Of a stretch of DNA of 64,000 nucleotides, positions 25,051 to 33,973 are shown one piece after another; position 1 is the first letter of the stretch, and each line of letters opens with the position of its first letter. The notes under the pieces were generated by a model. That model searched no databases. It worked only from the letters and a program-made list of their open reading frames with translations, and was not told where the DNA came from. The translations under genes were made by a program, and so were the position numbers. Source of the DNA: SHZL01 sp963784425 (lineage in GTDB: Bacteria; Pseudomonadota; Gammaproteobacteria; Xanthomonadales; SZUA-36); the NCBI GenBank assembly GCA_963784425.1, contig CAWARM010000007.1, positions 186,001 through 250,000 of the forward strand, read 5' to 3'.

Positions 25051-27471
25051 ATGACTTGGGTAGGAAAATCCCTGCGGCGCAAAGAAGATGATCGCCTGGT
25101 GCGCGGAAACGGCTTGTTCAGTGACGATGAGCACCATGAGGGCATGCTGCACCTGTATATCCTGCGCTCACCGTATGCTCACGCGCGCATAGTGAGTGTT
25201 GACGCGTCAGCGGCGCGCGCAGTACCCGGGGTAGCCTGTGTGCTCACCGGCGATGACATCAAGGCGCAGTGCTCTCCCTACATGCAACTGGGTCCCGCGC
25301 CCTGCGACAAGATCGTGGACCTGCCGCTGGCCACCGACAAGGTGCTGTACCAGGGCCAGCCAGTGGCTGCCGTGGCGGCGACCTCTGCCGCTCTTGCCAT
25401 GGATGCCGGCCTGCTCATTGAAGTGGACTACGACATGCTGGACGCTGTTGTCGACCCCGAGCAAGCACTGGAAAACACCAACGTGTTGCATGAAGCTGCA
25501 GGCAGCAACCGCACCTACAACGATGTTTACGAATTTGGTGACCTGGACCGGGCGTTTGCCGAGGCAGCGCACGTTGTCAAGATCGACCGCCTGCACTTTC
25601 ACCGCTTCTCCAGCACACCGCTGGAGAACAATGCCTGTATTGCAGAATGGAACCGCCGGGGTGAACTGGACCTGCTATGCAATAATTCCTTCGCCGGGTT
25701 TGCCCTGCAGTTGCTGGCGCCCGGCCTACGTCTGCCGGTAGAGAAAGTGCGCATGCGCTCCTACGATGTAGGCGGCAGTTTCGGCATCAAGATTGGCAAC
25801 TATCCTTATTATGCGCTGGCTGCACTGGCTTCAAAGGCCTGCCAGGGTCGCCGGGTCAAATGGGCGGAGATTCGCACCGAGCACATGCTTTCCGCCGGCC
25901 ACGGCAATGAACGTACGTTCCGCGACACCGAAGTGGCGCTGGACAAAAACGGGGTCATCACTGCGATCAAATCACGCCATATCGATGACTGCGGCGCGTA
26001 TCCACGCTACGAACCGCTGGGTTGCGTGATCTGGTCCCAGGTCCTGCCTGCTACCTTGAAAGTGCGCAACGTCCGCATCGACTTCACCCAGGTCGTCACC
26101 AACAAGTGCCCGGTAATTCCCAACCGCGGTTATTCCCGCATGCAACACCTGTGGTTCATGGAGCGCGTGCTGGACATCTGTGGACACGAACTGGGCATCG
26201 CCACGGACGAAATGCGCCTGCGTAATTACATTCGCGAGTTCCCCTACGAAACACCCAATGGCTGTGTTTATGACTCGGGCGATTACCCGAAAATGTTGCA
26301 ACTGGCCAAGCAACTGATCGGCTGGGATGAGTGGAAGCAGAAGCAAGTCGAGGCGCGGGCAGAGGGGCGCTGGCTGGGTATCGGCATTGGCACAACGCTC
26401 GATTCCGGCACCAATAATTTTGGCCAGGCCCAGATCATGAACCCCTACCTGCCGTTCTCGGGAAATTCTGAGGTATGCAATATCCGCATTGATTTTGACG
26501 GCGCGGTGGTGGTAACTCTGGGCACCGGCCCTTCCGGGCAAGGTCATGAAACCGTCACGGCCCAGGTCGTTGCCGATGAACTGAACCTTGACCCCTCCAT
26601 GGTTACCGTGAAAACCGGTTTTGATTCGGGCTGGAACAATTTCTCCGGGCACTCGGGTACCTATGCCAGCCAGTTCGCTGTTACCGGGCTGTCTGCGGTA
26701 TACGGCGCCTGCCAGAAGCTGAAAAAAGAGATGCGCCAGCTTGCTGCTCATGTCCTGCAGGTAAGCGAGGACAAGCTGGAGTTTGGTGTTGGCGCGCAGG
26801 GCCCGCAACTGGGTGTACCCGGCACCGATAAAGCGCTCAACTACTGGTACATGAGCAACCTGGTGAACAGCAATAACGCCGGACTGGGCGCAGGCCTGGC
26901 CGATGTCACCCTGAACGTCAAGCACACCTACCGCCCGCCGTTCACAGTGCCGGACACCAAGCGCAAGTTTGGTAATCTCACCCTGACCTATGCCGCGCAA
27001 CTGCACATCGCGGTGGTGGAAGTCGATAAGGAAACCTGCCGGCCCAAGGTACTGGCCTATTCGGCAGTGGATGATTGCGGCACGGTGATGAACCCGCAAA
27101 TCGTGCACGGCCAGGTGCACGGCGCCACCGGGCATGGCCTCGGCGCTGCACTGATGGAAACGCTGGATTACGACGAAGGTGGCAACCTGATGGCCTCAAC
27201 CTTCAGTGACTACTGCCCGATTACTTCGGTGAACATGCCGGATGTCCAGTACGGCAACATCCAAACGCCGTCACCGTTCAGTTACAACGGGGCCAAGGGT
27301 ATGGGTGAGGGTGGCGGCGCGCCGTTGCACACCATCTCAGCCGCCTTGCAGGATGCGCTGCACAGTTCCGGGTACATCATTACTGAATCCCATCATTCGG
27401 CACCCAAGTTGTTTGAACGGCTGCAACAGCCCAACCGGGAGCAGAGCGTGAGCGTGGAGTCGCGCTTGTAG
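25051..27471 (+). CDS. Molybdenum hydroxylase large subunit (CoxL/XdhB family), not a carbon-monoxide dehydrogenase
   Basis: The 806-residue catalytic subunit begins KSLRRKEDDRLVRGNGLF, typical for the family. Molybdopterin contacts include GGSFGIKIG at about 240-248 and a GPSGQGHET block. The catalytic glutamate is Glu753 in GMGEGGGAPL. The active-site loop at 358-363 reads NRGYSR, unlike the AYRCSFR loop of form I CO dehydrogenase or YRGAGR of common relatives, so the substrate is probably an aromatic N-heterocycle or aldehyde. The TAG stop lies inside a dispersed repeat (TGTAGGAGG at 27467-27475), so the native C-terminus may have been altered. Confidence 0.9.
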   Translation: MTWVGKSLRRKEDDRLVRGNGLFSDDEHHEGMLHLYILRSPYAHARIVSVDASAARAVPGVACVLTGDDIKAQCSPYMQLGPAPCDKIVDLPLATDKVLYQGQPVAAVAATSAALAMDAGLLIEVDYDMLDAVVDPEQALENTNVLHEAAGSNRTYNDVYEFGDLDRAFAEAAHVVKIDRLHFHRFSSTPLENNACIAEWNRRGELDLLCNNSFAGFALQLLAPGLRLPVEKVRMRSYDVGGSFGIKIGNYPYYALAALASKACQGRRVKWAEIRTEHMLSAGHGNERTFRDTEVALDKNGVITAIKSRHIDDCGAYPRYEPLGCVIWSQVLPATLKVRNVRIDFTQVVTNKCPVIPNRGYSRMQHLWFMERVLDICGHELGIATDEMRLRNYIREFPYETPNGCVYDSGDYPKMLQLAKQLIGWDEWKQKQVEARAEGRWLGIGIGTTLDSGTNNFGQAQIMNPYLPFSGNSEVCNIRIDFDGAVVVTLGTGPSGQGHETVTAQVVADELNLDPSMVTVKTGFDSGWNNFSGHSGTYASQFAVTGLSAVYGACQKLKKEMRQLAAHVLQVSEDKLEFGVGAQGPQLGVPGTDKALNYWYMSNLVNSNNAGLGAGLADVTLNVKHTYRPPFTVPDTKRKFGNLTLTYAAQLHIAVVEVDKETCRPKVLAYSAVDDCGTVMNPQIVHGQVHGATGHGLGAALMETLDYDEGGNLMASTFSDYCPITSVNMPDVQYGNIQTPSPFSYNGAKGMGEGGGAPLHTISAALQDALHSSGYIITESHHSAPKLFERLQQPNREQSVSVESRL

Positions 27472-27596
27472 GAGGCCGCTCCCGGCCATCCGTGGCCTGC
27501 GCGGCACCGGTGCGTCCGTGCACATTGGCCGCTCCCGGCCATCCGTGGCCTGCGCGGCACCGGTGCGTCCGTGCACAATGCGCCCTTGCGCGCGAT
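27467..27596 (+). repeat. 53-bp tandem repeat, outward arm of an inverted pair
   Basis: The GGCCGCTCCCGGCC unit of 53 bp occurs at 27474-27526 and 27527-27579 nearly identically, preceded by TGTAGGAG and followed by CGCCCTTGCGCGCGAT. An inverted single copy lies at 28471-28547. The first copy supplies the coxL stop codon. It resembles the GTAGGAGC-type palindromic repeats common in gammaproteobacterial intergenic DNA. Confidence 0.8.
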
Positions 27597-27653
27597 AATC
27601 GGCTTCGTGTTCAACCTGTTATTAGGCGGCTCTGCGCAGCACGGTGCAAGCTG

Positions 27654-28136
27654 TCATTTCGTCGATGGAAGACTGTTCCAGATGTCGCGATGGAGCTTCC
27701 AGGAGCCATCGGCTTGACGCTTCCAGACTACAACGTATTTTGCGGTTGCGGTGGTCGGCTCTTTTCCCTCGGCCTGAATCGTTAGGGAAACCTTTCCTAC
27801 CTCATAGACCATGTCACCGTTTCCCCCGACATCAAGCGTCGTTAGTGTCACGCTTTTGACGCCGGACTCTCTCGTAGCGTTCCAAAACTCCCCGATCGCT
27901 TCATTACCCTGAATCATCTCGCTTTCTGGCGGAAACGCAATTGCATCCGATGTATACATGGCAGAGAGGGCTTTGGAATCTCCTCGTTCGAACGCCTCGC
28001 TGAACTTCGTATTTGCCTCCTCAATCGCTGCCCTCGCCTCGCGCACGCCGTCATCCTTTGCCTCCGTTTCGGCGAATGCGAGCGCCGGAAATATGAGTAT
28101 CAACATTAAAAAGATGATCGTTCTGGTAGTCGTCAT
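27654..28136 (-). CDS. Secreted SnoaL/DUF4440-like protein
   Basis: The 160-residue protein from ATG 28136 has a GAGGAG ribosome site 7 bp upstream; the frame is open 50 codons further but that part is not coding-like. The signal peptide (TIIFLMLILIFPALAFA) is followed by an NTF2-like domain: EARAAIEEANTKFSEAFERGDSKALSAMYTSDAIAFPPES and WKRQADGSWKLHRDIWNS, the pattern of DUF4440/SnoaL-like proteins. The fold binds small hydrophobic ligands; the function here is unknown. It sits alone, enclosed by an inverted pair of dispersed repeats and convergent with coxL, so it may have arrived as a small cassette. Confidence 0.82.
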   Translation of the reverse strand: MTTTRTIIFLMLILIFPALAFAETEAKDDGVREARAAIEEANTKFSEAFERGDSKALSAMYTSDAIAFPPESEMIQGNEAIGEFWNATRESGVKSVTLTTLDVGGNGDMVYEVGKVSLTIQAEGKEPTTATAKYVVVWKRQADGSWKLHRDIWNSLPSTK

Positions 28137-28433
28137 TTTGTGTCTCCTCGGGGGAAAGAACATGGTTCTGTGCATAGCACGCAACATTCGCGCCGCGCCG
28201 GCCACATTAAAGCCGACTAACTCCAAGTCGCCCCCGTATCTGGGGAGTAGCGCCGGATAGTCGCACTCCAAATTATTTCGCGTCAAGTCATTTTCCTGTG
28301 CTAGTTCAAATTGTTACCGGATACTTCCGGCTGGGTTCGTTACTAGAGTTCGGTACTACACCCCGTAGGAGGGGGCGTATAAGATATGAGCGCGAATGTG
28401 GGGGCACATCGGCGCGCCAGCGTCGAGTCACCC

Positions 28434-28547
28434 GTGTAGGAGCGCGCCTTGCGCGCGATTCGCGCTCTCAATCTCGCGCAAGGGCGCATTGTGCAAGGAA
28501 GCACCGGTGCCGCGCAGGCCATGGATGGCCGGGAGCGGCCTCCTACA
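28434..28547 (-). repeat. Inverted copy of the 27467-27596 repeat plus GTAGGAGCGCG palindrome
   Basis: Positions 28471-28547 are the reverse complement of the unit next to coxL, ending in CCTCCTACA. Next to it at 28434-28465 is a GTAGGAGCGCGCCTTGCGCGCGAT hairpin of the same general class. The outer edge lies 4 bp from the stop codon of the DmsC-like gene. The 28137-28433 stretch shows no gene. Confidence 0.8.
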
Positions 28548-28551
28548 GGCT

Positions 28552-29469
28552 TCAGGACTCCGGTGCGAAGCTGATGATGGGGTCGTATAAACCGACCTTG
28601 AATACCAATACCCGGAACGTGTAGTAGCCGGATAGCACCGCGAGGGCGATCAGGAAGCTGACCACGCGCGATTCCGGTAACAGCGCGAGCAGCAGGAATG
28701 GCAACACAAATCCGGCGCCCAGCACCAGCCCGTAAAACCATTTGACGTAAGGACCGTCCCGGGTCAGCAGAAACAGGGACTTTTTGGCTCCCGGTGCGCC
28801 CCGTTTGGCGCCTTGTAACAGGGCCAGCACGATAATGGCCGCGGCCACCACCAGCACCAGGCTGGCGCTATGAGCCGGGGGTAAGTAGCGTGCGCCGGTG
28901 GCACCGGCTGCCGGGTTCAGGTTCAGGCTCAACACCATGCCACCCAGCGCCGAGTAGGCCAGGCTGGAAATCGGCATCAGCCCGGTATTCCAAAAGGAAA
29001 TTGACGTCGAATCCGAAATGGCGAAACCGTGGTACATCATCACGAACAGCGCCAGCAGCATTGAAGCTATTTTCACCAGTCCAGCTATGCCGCTGATGAA
29101 CCCACCCCCGCCCAGCCATTCGGCAAGGCCGAAACCGTTGAGCACGATGTGCAGCAGCGCCGCGCCGGTGAACAATACAATCGAAATGGCTCCGCGGCTG
29201 ATCCAGGAACGGTCGGGCCTGATAATGGCTCGCCACGAGCGTGCCGGCACACCCATGTGTGAAAGATGGAAGTAGGTCTTGAGTATGGCGGTGATACAAA
29301 CACCTACGACCATGCAAATGACCGAGTTGTACAGGGCGCCAACCAGGAACAGGCCTGCCCCCAGTTCGCCAAAGAAGAACGCCCTGGCCATGGCATCGTC
29401 CCAGTAGCGCTGGAAACGATAGCCCAAAACCAGGCTGTCACCGACGATTGGAAACTCTCTGCTGGCCAT
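28552..29469 (-). CDS. DmsC/NrfD-type membrane anchor subunit
   Basis: The 305-residue integral membrane protein has about eight hydrophobic segments. Early charged and aromatic patches include LGYRFQRYWDDAMARAFFFGELGAGLFLVG. DmsC/PsrC/NrfD subunits bind quinone and couple it to the FeS subunit of a molybdopterin oxidoreductase. It is the third gene of the A-B-C set on the minus strand, 49 bp after the FeS gene, with GGAAGG before its ATG. Its stop lies next to the inverted repeat at 28547. Confidence 0.82.
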   Translation of the reverse strand: MASREFPIVGDSLVLGYRFQRYWDDAMARAFFFGELGAGLFLVGALYNSVICMVVGVCITAILKTYFHLSHMGVPARSWRAIIRPDRSWISRGAISIVLFTGAALLHIVLNGFGLAEWLGGGGFISGIAGLVKIASMLLALFVMMYHGFAISDSTSISFWNTGLMPISSLAYSALGGMVLSLNLNPAAGATGARYLPPAHSASLVLVVAAAIIVLALLQGAKRGAPGAKKSLFLLTRDGPYVKWFYGLVLGAGFVLPFLLLALLPESRVVSFLIALAVLSGYYTFRVLVFKVGLYDPIISFAPES

Positions 29470-29518
29470 GTGTATTCCCTTCCTCCGGGCTTGCCGATTG
29501 CGGTGCCGAGTTTTTTGC

Positions 29519-30134
29519 TCAGGTCACGTAATAAACTTTGGGTTTGGTGTTTTTCTCCGGCATGGGCGGCCGTCCGCCCTTTTCGCGGATTAACTTGCTG
29601 GGTTTGCTGTCCGGGTCGTCCAGGTCGCCAAAAATGCGCGCATCCGTGGGACAGGTCACTACGCAGGCCGGGTCGAGGCCCTGGTCCACGCGGCCGCTGC
29701 AGAAGTCGCACTTTGCCACGGTGCCCGGCGTGAAGCGGGTGTAGCCCTGCTTTTCGAATGGCGTCAGTTCGCCTTCGCCGAACAGGCCCTTGTCAAACAG
29801 GTCCTGGCTGAGCACGGTGCGCTGGTCGTACGGGCAGGCCACGGCACAGGAGTTGCAGCCGATGCACTTGTCGTTATCGACCATGACGATGCCGTCTTCC
29901 CGCGTATAGGTGGCGCCACTGGGGCAAACCTTTTCGCACGGCGCGTCTTCACACTGGTTACACAGGGTGGGAATATAAACCCGCCCTGCAGTTCGGGTAA
30001 ACGCCGTAGTCCTCGCTCAGCGTACGGGTGAAAAACACACCGTCGGGCAAGGAATTTTCCTGTTTGCAGGCCACCACGCAGGCATTGCAGCCAATGCAGC
30101 GCCGGATATCGAACACCATTCCCATTCTGGCCAT
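29519..30134 (-). pseudogene. DmsB-like four-cluster ferredoxin subunit, broken by one extra base
   Basis: From ATG 30134 the frame reads GMVFDIRRCIGCNACVVACKQENS up to YPNCRAG and then stops at 29958-29960. The adjacent frame continues with YIPTLCNQCEDAPCEKVCPSGATYTREDG, then CIGCNSCAVACPYDQR and CDFCSGRVDQ. That is exactly the remainder of a DmsB-type subunit with four [4Fe-4S] clusters. One surplus G in the runs at 29980-29982 or 29984-29986 explains the break; corrected length is about 204 residues. The start overlaps the large-subunit stop by 1 base (TGATG). All cysteine groups are intact, so a sequencing error or very recent mutation is likely. Confidence 0.88.
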
Positions 30135-32752
30135 CAGTGACTCCCGGCTTTGCCTGGTCGTTTCAGATCATCAACGATGTCGTAGACGGTCTGGCCCTTC
30201 TTCAGAGCTTCCGGCCAGTCATCGAGTTTGGTCAACTTGACCTTACAGACGGTTTCGGGTTGGCCTGTGACCGCATCCGTATTGCCCAGGTCGTACGGCA
30301 ACAGGTCGTTGAAATGCCCGCCAGCATGCGGGACACCGGCGTTATTGACCCTGATCCGCGAGAGTGAATTTGACACCCCCAGGGTGTCCGGATGCATGCC
30401 TTCGGACGAACCCACGCGGCCGTAGATCACCCCGGTGGGTGATTCGACTTTGACGATATCGCCACTGTTCAGCCCCTGCTTTTTCAGGGTCTTGGGGTTC
30501 AGGATCAATGCGATATGGACCGGGTCGCGATACACGATGTCCTTGATCCAGGGATTGCTCAGGCTTTCGCCGAAGTTGATCTGGATGTCCTTGAAGAAAA
30601 TGCCGTACAGGTCATATTCCGGAGGGTTGCTGTGGACAGGGTCCGGTACAGCGGTTGGCAGGGGCTGGTAATCGTCGAAATCCCACTCGTGGCGGAAGGG
30701 AACATTGGCTTCCTCCATCTGTGCACGCAGCTTCCGCGGAATGGTGACCATGTCCTCGATATAGAAATGCAACCGCATGCCTTCCCAGGGCCGGTACCAC
30801 TTATCGGGGCGCCGGTGGGTGACTGCGTGGCCGTGCTCGATATACCAGTCCAGCGGCTTGTCATTCCACAACAGGCCTTTTTTCTCGGCGATTTCCTTGT
30901 CGGTGTACTTGCGGTCGTGCTGCAGCAGCAATTCGGGCTTGTGGTGGAAGCCGCTGACAATGTTGATCACTTCGTTGTAACCCGCAAGTATGCCCATGCG
31001 CTCGGACAGCTCGGACATGATGTCCTCTTCGCTCTTGGTGTCATACAGCGGCTTGGTAGCGGGCTGTCGCAGGCACATGCCCTCGGTGTGTGGCGGCTCG
31101 ATCATGGTCATGTTCCAGGACTCAAGCGCGTCGTGCGAGGGCAGGATGACATCGGCCCACATGGTCGTTTCGGTGGGGATAATGTCGCACACCACGATAA
31201 AGCGCATGGACCGCATGAACTCAAACCACTTTGGCCGTGGTCCCTGCATGGCCCAGATCGGATTGGAATGGCCGATCACCATCACATCCGGTTTAAAGTC
31301 GATGCCGTACTTTTCCGGGTTTTCAAACGTCACCAGGTTCAGGTGCGGTGGGTGCAGGCCAACCGGGAAATAGTTCAGCAGGTGATGGGTGCTGGGTGGG
31401 TACTGGAAGGGCGGCAGGGGCCCAAGCTGGTGTGGTTGCGGCTGGATCATGCCGTTTTCACCCGGAATGATGTGGCTCTTGTCGATCCACTGGTCATCCA
31501 GGGTCACACCGCACAGGCCCCCCGGTGCGTCGATATTGCCCACCAGGAAGTTGACCATCTTGAACGCATGGTTGGTCTGGAAGCCGTGTTTATGCCCCTG
31601 GGCGCCACGGTAATAGTTGTATCCGGCGGGTCGCAAGGGCAGGGTGCGGCCGTCAATTTCTATGGTTGCGCCAATGGTTGCAGCGGTGGAAAACTCCCGG
31701 GCGATGCGCACGATGGTTTCTGCCGGCACTGTGGTGAACTCACTCATTTTTTCCGGCGTGCAGTCTTCCAGGATCTCTACGAATTTCTGGAAGGCTGGCT
31801 TGCACTCCTTGCCCTCCACCTGGTAGGTGCCTTCCAGCGCCATCTCGCCCATGTCCGGATCGTTCCACAACCTGGCGCTGTTGGATTTGGTATCCCAGAC
31901 ATAAATCGTGCCCTCGGCGTTGCGCATGAAGGTGCCATCAGGGCCGACCAGGTAGGGTGCATTGGTGTCTTTGCGCAGGAACGCATAGTCACAGCGGCGC
32001 TCCTTGACCATCACGTGGCACAAACCCAGGGCAAAATGCCGGTCGGTTGCCGGCCGGATGGGTATCCACTCCTCGGACTTGGCCGCCGAAGTTGAAAGCC
32101 TGGGCTCGATGGTCACGCAGCGCATGTTGCGATTGATGCGCGCGTTGGCCACCCAGTTAGCCTGGGCAGCGGCGTGCAGGTGGGACGAAAACCCATCTCC
32201 CGTGCCGTCGTTGATCCAGTAATTGCAGTGCTTGGCGTCGTTGGCCACGGCAAAAGCCGAGTGCACATAGCCGTTGACCGGATGATAGGCGCCACCGCAC
32301 ATGGTGCCGCCTGACTGGAAGCTGTTCTGGTTGCCAAACGCCAGTGGCCAGTTCCACACGTTCATTTTCTGGAAGTGTTCGAGCGATGGCAGGATCTTGC
32401 GCGGATCGTCCGCGATGGTCTTCTTCAACACGTCGGCTACGAGATCCAGCGCCTCATCCCAGCTGATTGGCTGCCACATGGGGTCAACGTTCGGACCCTT
32501 CTCCGGGTTGGTGCGCTTGAGCGGTTGCTTGAACCGCTTGGGATCGTAGTGCCGCATGATGGCAGAATTGCCTTTGGGGCAAAGCTTGCCATTGTTGGAC
32601 GGGTTGGTTGGGTCGCCTTCAATCTTGTTGACCACGCCGTCATCGGTAACGTGCATGATTGTGCCGCAGGAATGCAGGCACATCTTGCAGGTGCTCCTGA
32701 TCCACTTGCCAGCCTTAAGGGAGTTTTGGACAGGAAGTGCTGCTATAGCCAT
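30134..32752 (-). CDS. Molybdopterin oxidoreductase large subunit (DMSO-reductase superfamily)
   Basis: The 872-residue catalytic subunit has an N-terminal [4Fe-4S] site CKMCLHSCG with the fourth Cys in KLCPKGN. The molybdopterin guanine dinucleotide domains include NPIWAMQGPRPK and MWADVILPSHDALE. Around residues 147-157 GGTMCGGAYHP suggests cysteine as the molybdenum ligand, as in PsrA/Nap-type enzymes. There is no twin-arginine signal, so unlike DmsA or PsrA it should stay in the cytoplasm. Oxyanion or sulfur-compound reductase, or a PadB-like acyl-CoA oxidoreductase, are alternatives. It heads the operon with the FeS and membrane subunits and has a GGAG ribosome site. Confidence 0.85.
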   Translation of the reverse strand: MAIAALPVQNSLKAGKWIRSTCKMCLHSCGTIMHVTDDGVVNKIEGDPTNPSNNGKLCPKGNSAIMRHYDPKRFKQPLKRTNPEKGPNVDPMWQPISWDEALDLVADVLKKTIADDPRKILPSLEHFQKMNVWNWPLAFGNQNSFQSGGTMCGGAYHPVNGYVHSAFAVANDAKHCNYWINDGTGDGFSSHLHAAAQANWVANARINRNMRCVTIEPRLSTSAAKSEEWIPIRPATDRHFALGLCHVMVKERRCDYAFLRKDTNAPYLVGPDGTFMRNAEGTIYVWDTKSNSARLWNDPDMGEMALEGTYQVEGKECKPAFQKFVEILEDCTPEKMSEFTTVPAETIVRIAREFSTAATIGATIEIDGRTLPLRPAGYNYYRGAQGHKHGFQTNHAFKMVNFLVGNIDAPGGLCGVTLDDQWIDKSHIIPGENGMIQPQPHQLGPLPPFQYPPSTHHLLNYFPVGLHPPHLNLVTFENPEKYGIDFKPDVMVIGHSNPIWAMQGPRPKWFEFMRSMRFIVVCDIIPTETTMWADVILPSHDALESWNMTMIEPPHTEGMCLRQPATKPLYDTKSEEDIMSELSERMGILAGYNEVINIVSGFHHKPELLLQHDRKYTDKEIAEKKGLLWNDKPLDWYIEHGHAVTHRRPDKWYRPWEGMRLHFYIEDMVTIPRKLRAQMEEANVPFRHEWDFDDYQPLPTAVPDPVHSNPPEYDLYGIFFKDIQINFGESLSNPWIKDIVYRDPVHIALILNPKTLKKQGLNSGDIVKVESPTGVIYGRVGSSEGMHPDTLGVSNSLSRIRVNNAGVPHAGGHFNDLLPYDLGNTDAVTGQPETVCKVKLTKLDDWPEALKKGQTVYDIVDDLKRPGKAGSH

Positions 32753-32952
32753 TGCGCTTACTCCACGCCGGATGCGAAATCAAATTACGAAGTTTGACTA
32801 AATATACACAAAAAACTGGCTGACGCTACCCCTACGCAACCAAGTCATGACTTTACACCAAAATATTTGTATTTGCTGTGCCCGTTTTGTCGCTAATTGA
32901 CCGCGCAGAATGGGCAGATTGTTCACTGCAGAATCCAAAAAGCAGCGTTTGT

Positions 32953-32966
32953 TTGTCATAAATCAA
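32953..32966. promoter_or_regulatory. Possible FNR/DNR-type box between two molybdoenzyme operons
   Basis: TTGTCATAAATCAA matches eight of the ten fixed bases of TTGAT-N4-ATCAA. It lies in the 315-bp divergent region between the DmsA-like gene (start 32752) and the second coxM (start 33068), which otherwise holds no gene. Oxygen-responsive control would suit a quinone-linked reductase, but the match is imperfect. Confidence 0.35.
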
Positions 32967-33067
32967 CCGCAACAGCGGTAGTGCGACAATTTTTGTGCTA
33001 GTTTCTTGCGCTGGGAATACACTGCCAGACCGGAGTCTGGGCCAGTCGGGCCGAATGGAGAATAGCC

Positions 33068-33943
33068 GTGTCACTAAACAAGCTTCAGGAATATTACTTG
33101 CCGGAAGATGGCAATGCCGTAGTGGAGTTGTTGGCCAGGCATCAGGATGGCGCCACCATCGTGGCGGGGGGCACATTCATGCATGGCCTGATCGCGCGGG
33201 GACTGGTCACCGATGTCGAGGTGCTGATTGATATCAGCCGTCTGGGCCTGGCTTATGTCAGGCAGGAAAAAGACCGGCTCAGGATCGGCGCGACCACCAC
33301 GTTCATCCAGCTCGAAAATAACCCGGATATCCGCGATAACGCCTTCTATGGAGCAATCAGGGACGCCCTGGACTACCCTCCACCGCAGATCAAGAATTCC
33401 GCAACCATCGGTGGCTGTGTCTCGGCATCCTGCCCGTTCTTCGACTTGCCGGTGAGTTTCCTGGCACTGGCGGGCGTAGTGCATACCCGGGGCCAGGGAA
33501 AAAGCCGGGATATTCCCCTGACGGATTTCTTTGCAGGTTTGTTCGAAAATTCCCTGGAACAGGGAGAATTCATGACCGAGCTCAGCATTCCCACTCCCGC
33601 GGCAAAATCCGCCAGCGCATTTCTCAAGCTGGAGACCAATGCCAACGACCTGGCGATCCTGAACGTGGCAGCACTGGTCAGCCTGGACAAATCCGGCAAG
33701 TGCGCGCAGGCACGGGTATTTGTCGGCGGTGGTGTGGGTGAAGTGCCAGTGCGGGCGCCCTCGGCAGAAAAAGCCCTGCACGGGAAAACCCTGACCGGGG
33801 AACTTTGCGCCACGGCCGGACAGGCAGCAAAGTCCGATGTAGAACCACTTGCAGATCATCGCGCGTCAGCCGAATACCGCAAGGCCATGACCGGTGTGCT
33901 GGTGGAGCGGGTATTGAAACAAACACTCAAGCGTCTGGGTTAG
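33068..33943 (+). CDS. Second molybdenum hydroxylase FAD subunit (CoxM-like)
   Basis: The 291-residue FAD-binding subunit has TIVAGGTFMHGLIARG (about 30-45) and NSATIGGCVSASCPFFDLPV (about 112-131), the two FAD loops of the family. A GTG start at 33068 sits 7 bp after GGAG. It is only distantly similar to the first copy at 23092, so this is a separate enzyme rather than a recent duplication. It starts a plus-strand operon (FAD, FeS and molybdenum subunits, DUF3179) divergent from the DmsABC-like operon. Confidence 0.9.
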   Translation: MSLNKLQEYYLPEDGNAVVELLARHQDGATIVAGGTFMHGLIARGLVTDVEVLIDISRLGLAYVRQEKDRLRIGATTTFIQLENNPDIRDNAFYGAIRDALDYPPPQIKNSATIGGCVSASCPFFDLPVSFLALAGVVHTRGQGKSRDIPLTDFFAGLFENSLEQGEFMTELSIPTPAAKSASAFLKLETNANDLAILNVAALVSLDKSGKCAQARVFVGGGVGEVPVRAPSAEKALHGKTLTGELCATAGQAAKSDVEPLADHRASAEYRKAMTGVLVERVLKQTLKRLG

Positions 33944-33973
33944 GGTCTATTAACGCTATGCAGGAAACACGTG

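Noticed and set aside
25972..27135. A 387-codon minus-strand open frame
   Set aside because: Antisense to the molybdenum hydroxylase large subunit; no recognisable domain.
23092..27471. Carbon-monoxide dehydrogenase (coxMSL) as a literal annotation
   Set aside because: The large subunit lacks the AYRCSFR loop of form I enzymes, so oxidation of CO is not supported.
30515..32095. A 526-codon plus-strand open frame
   Set aside because: Antisense to the molybdopterin oxidoreductase large subunit, whose FeS and cofactor motifs prove the minus-strand frame.
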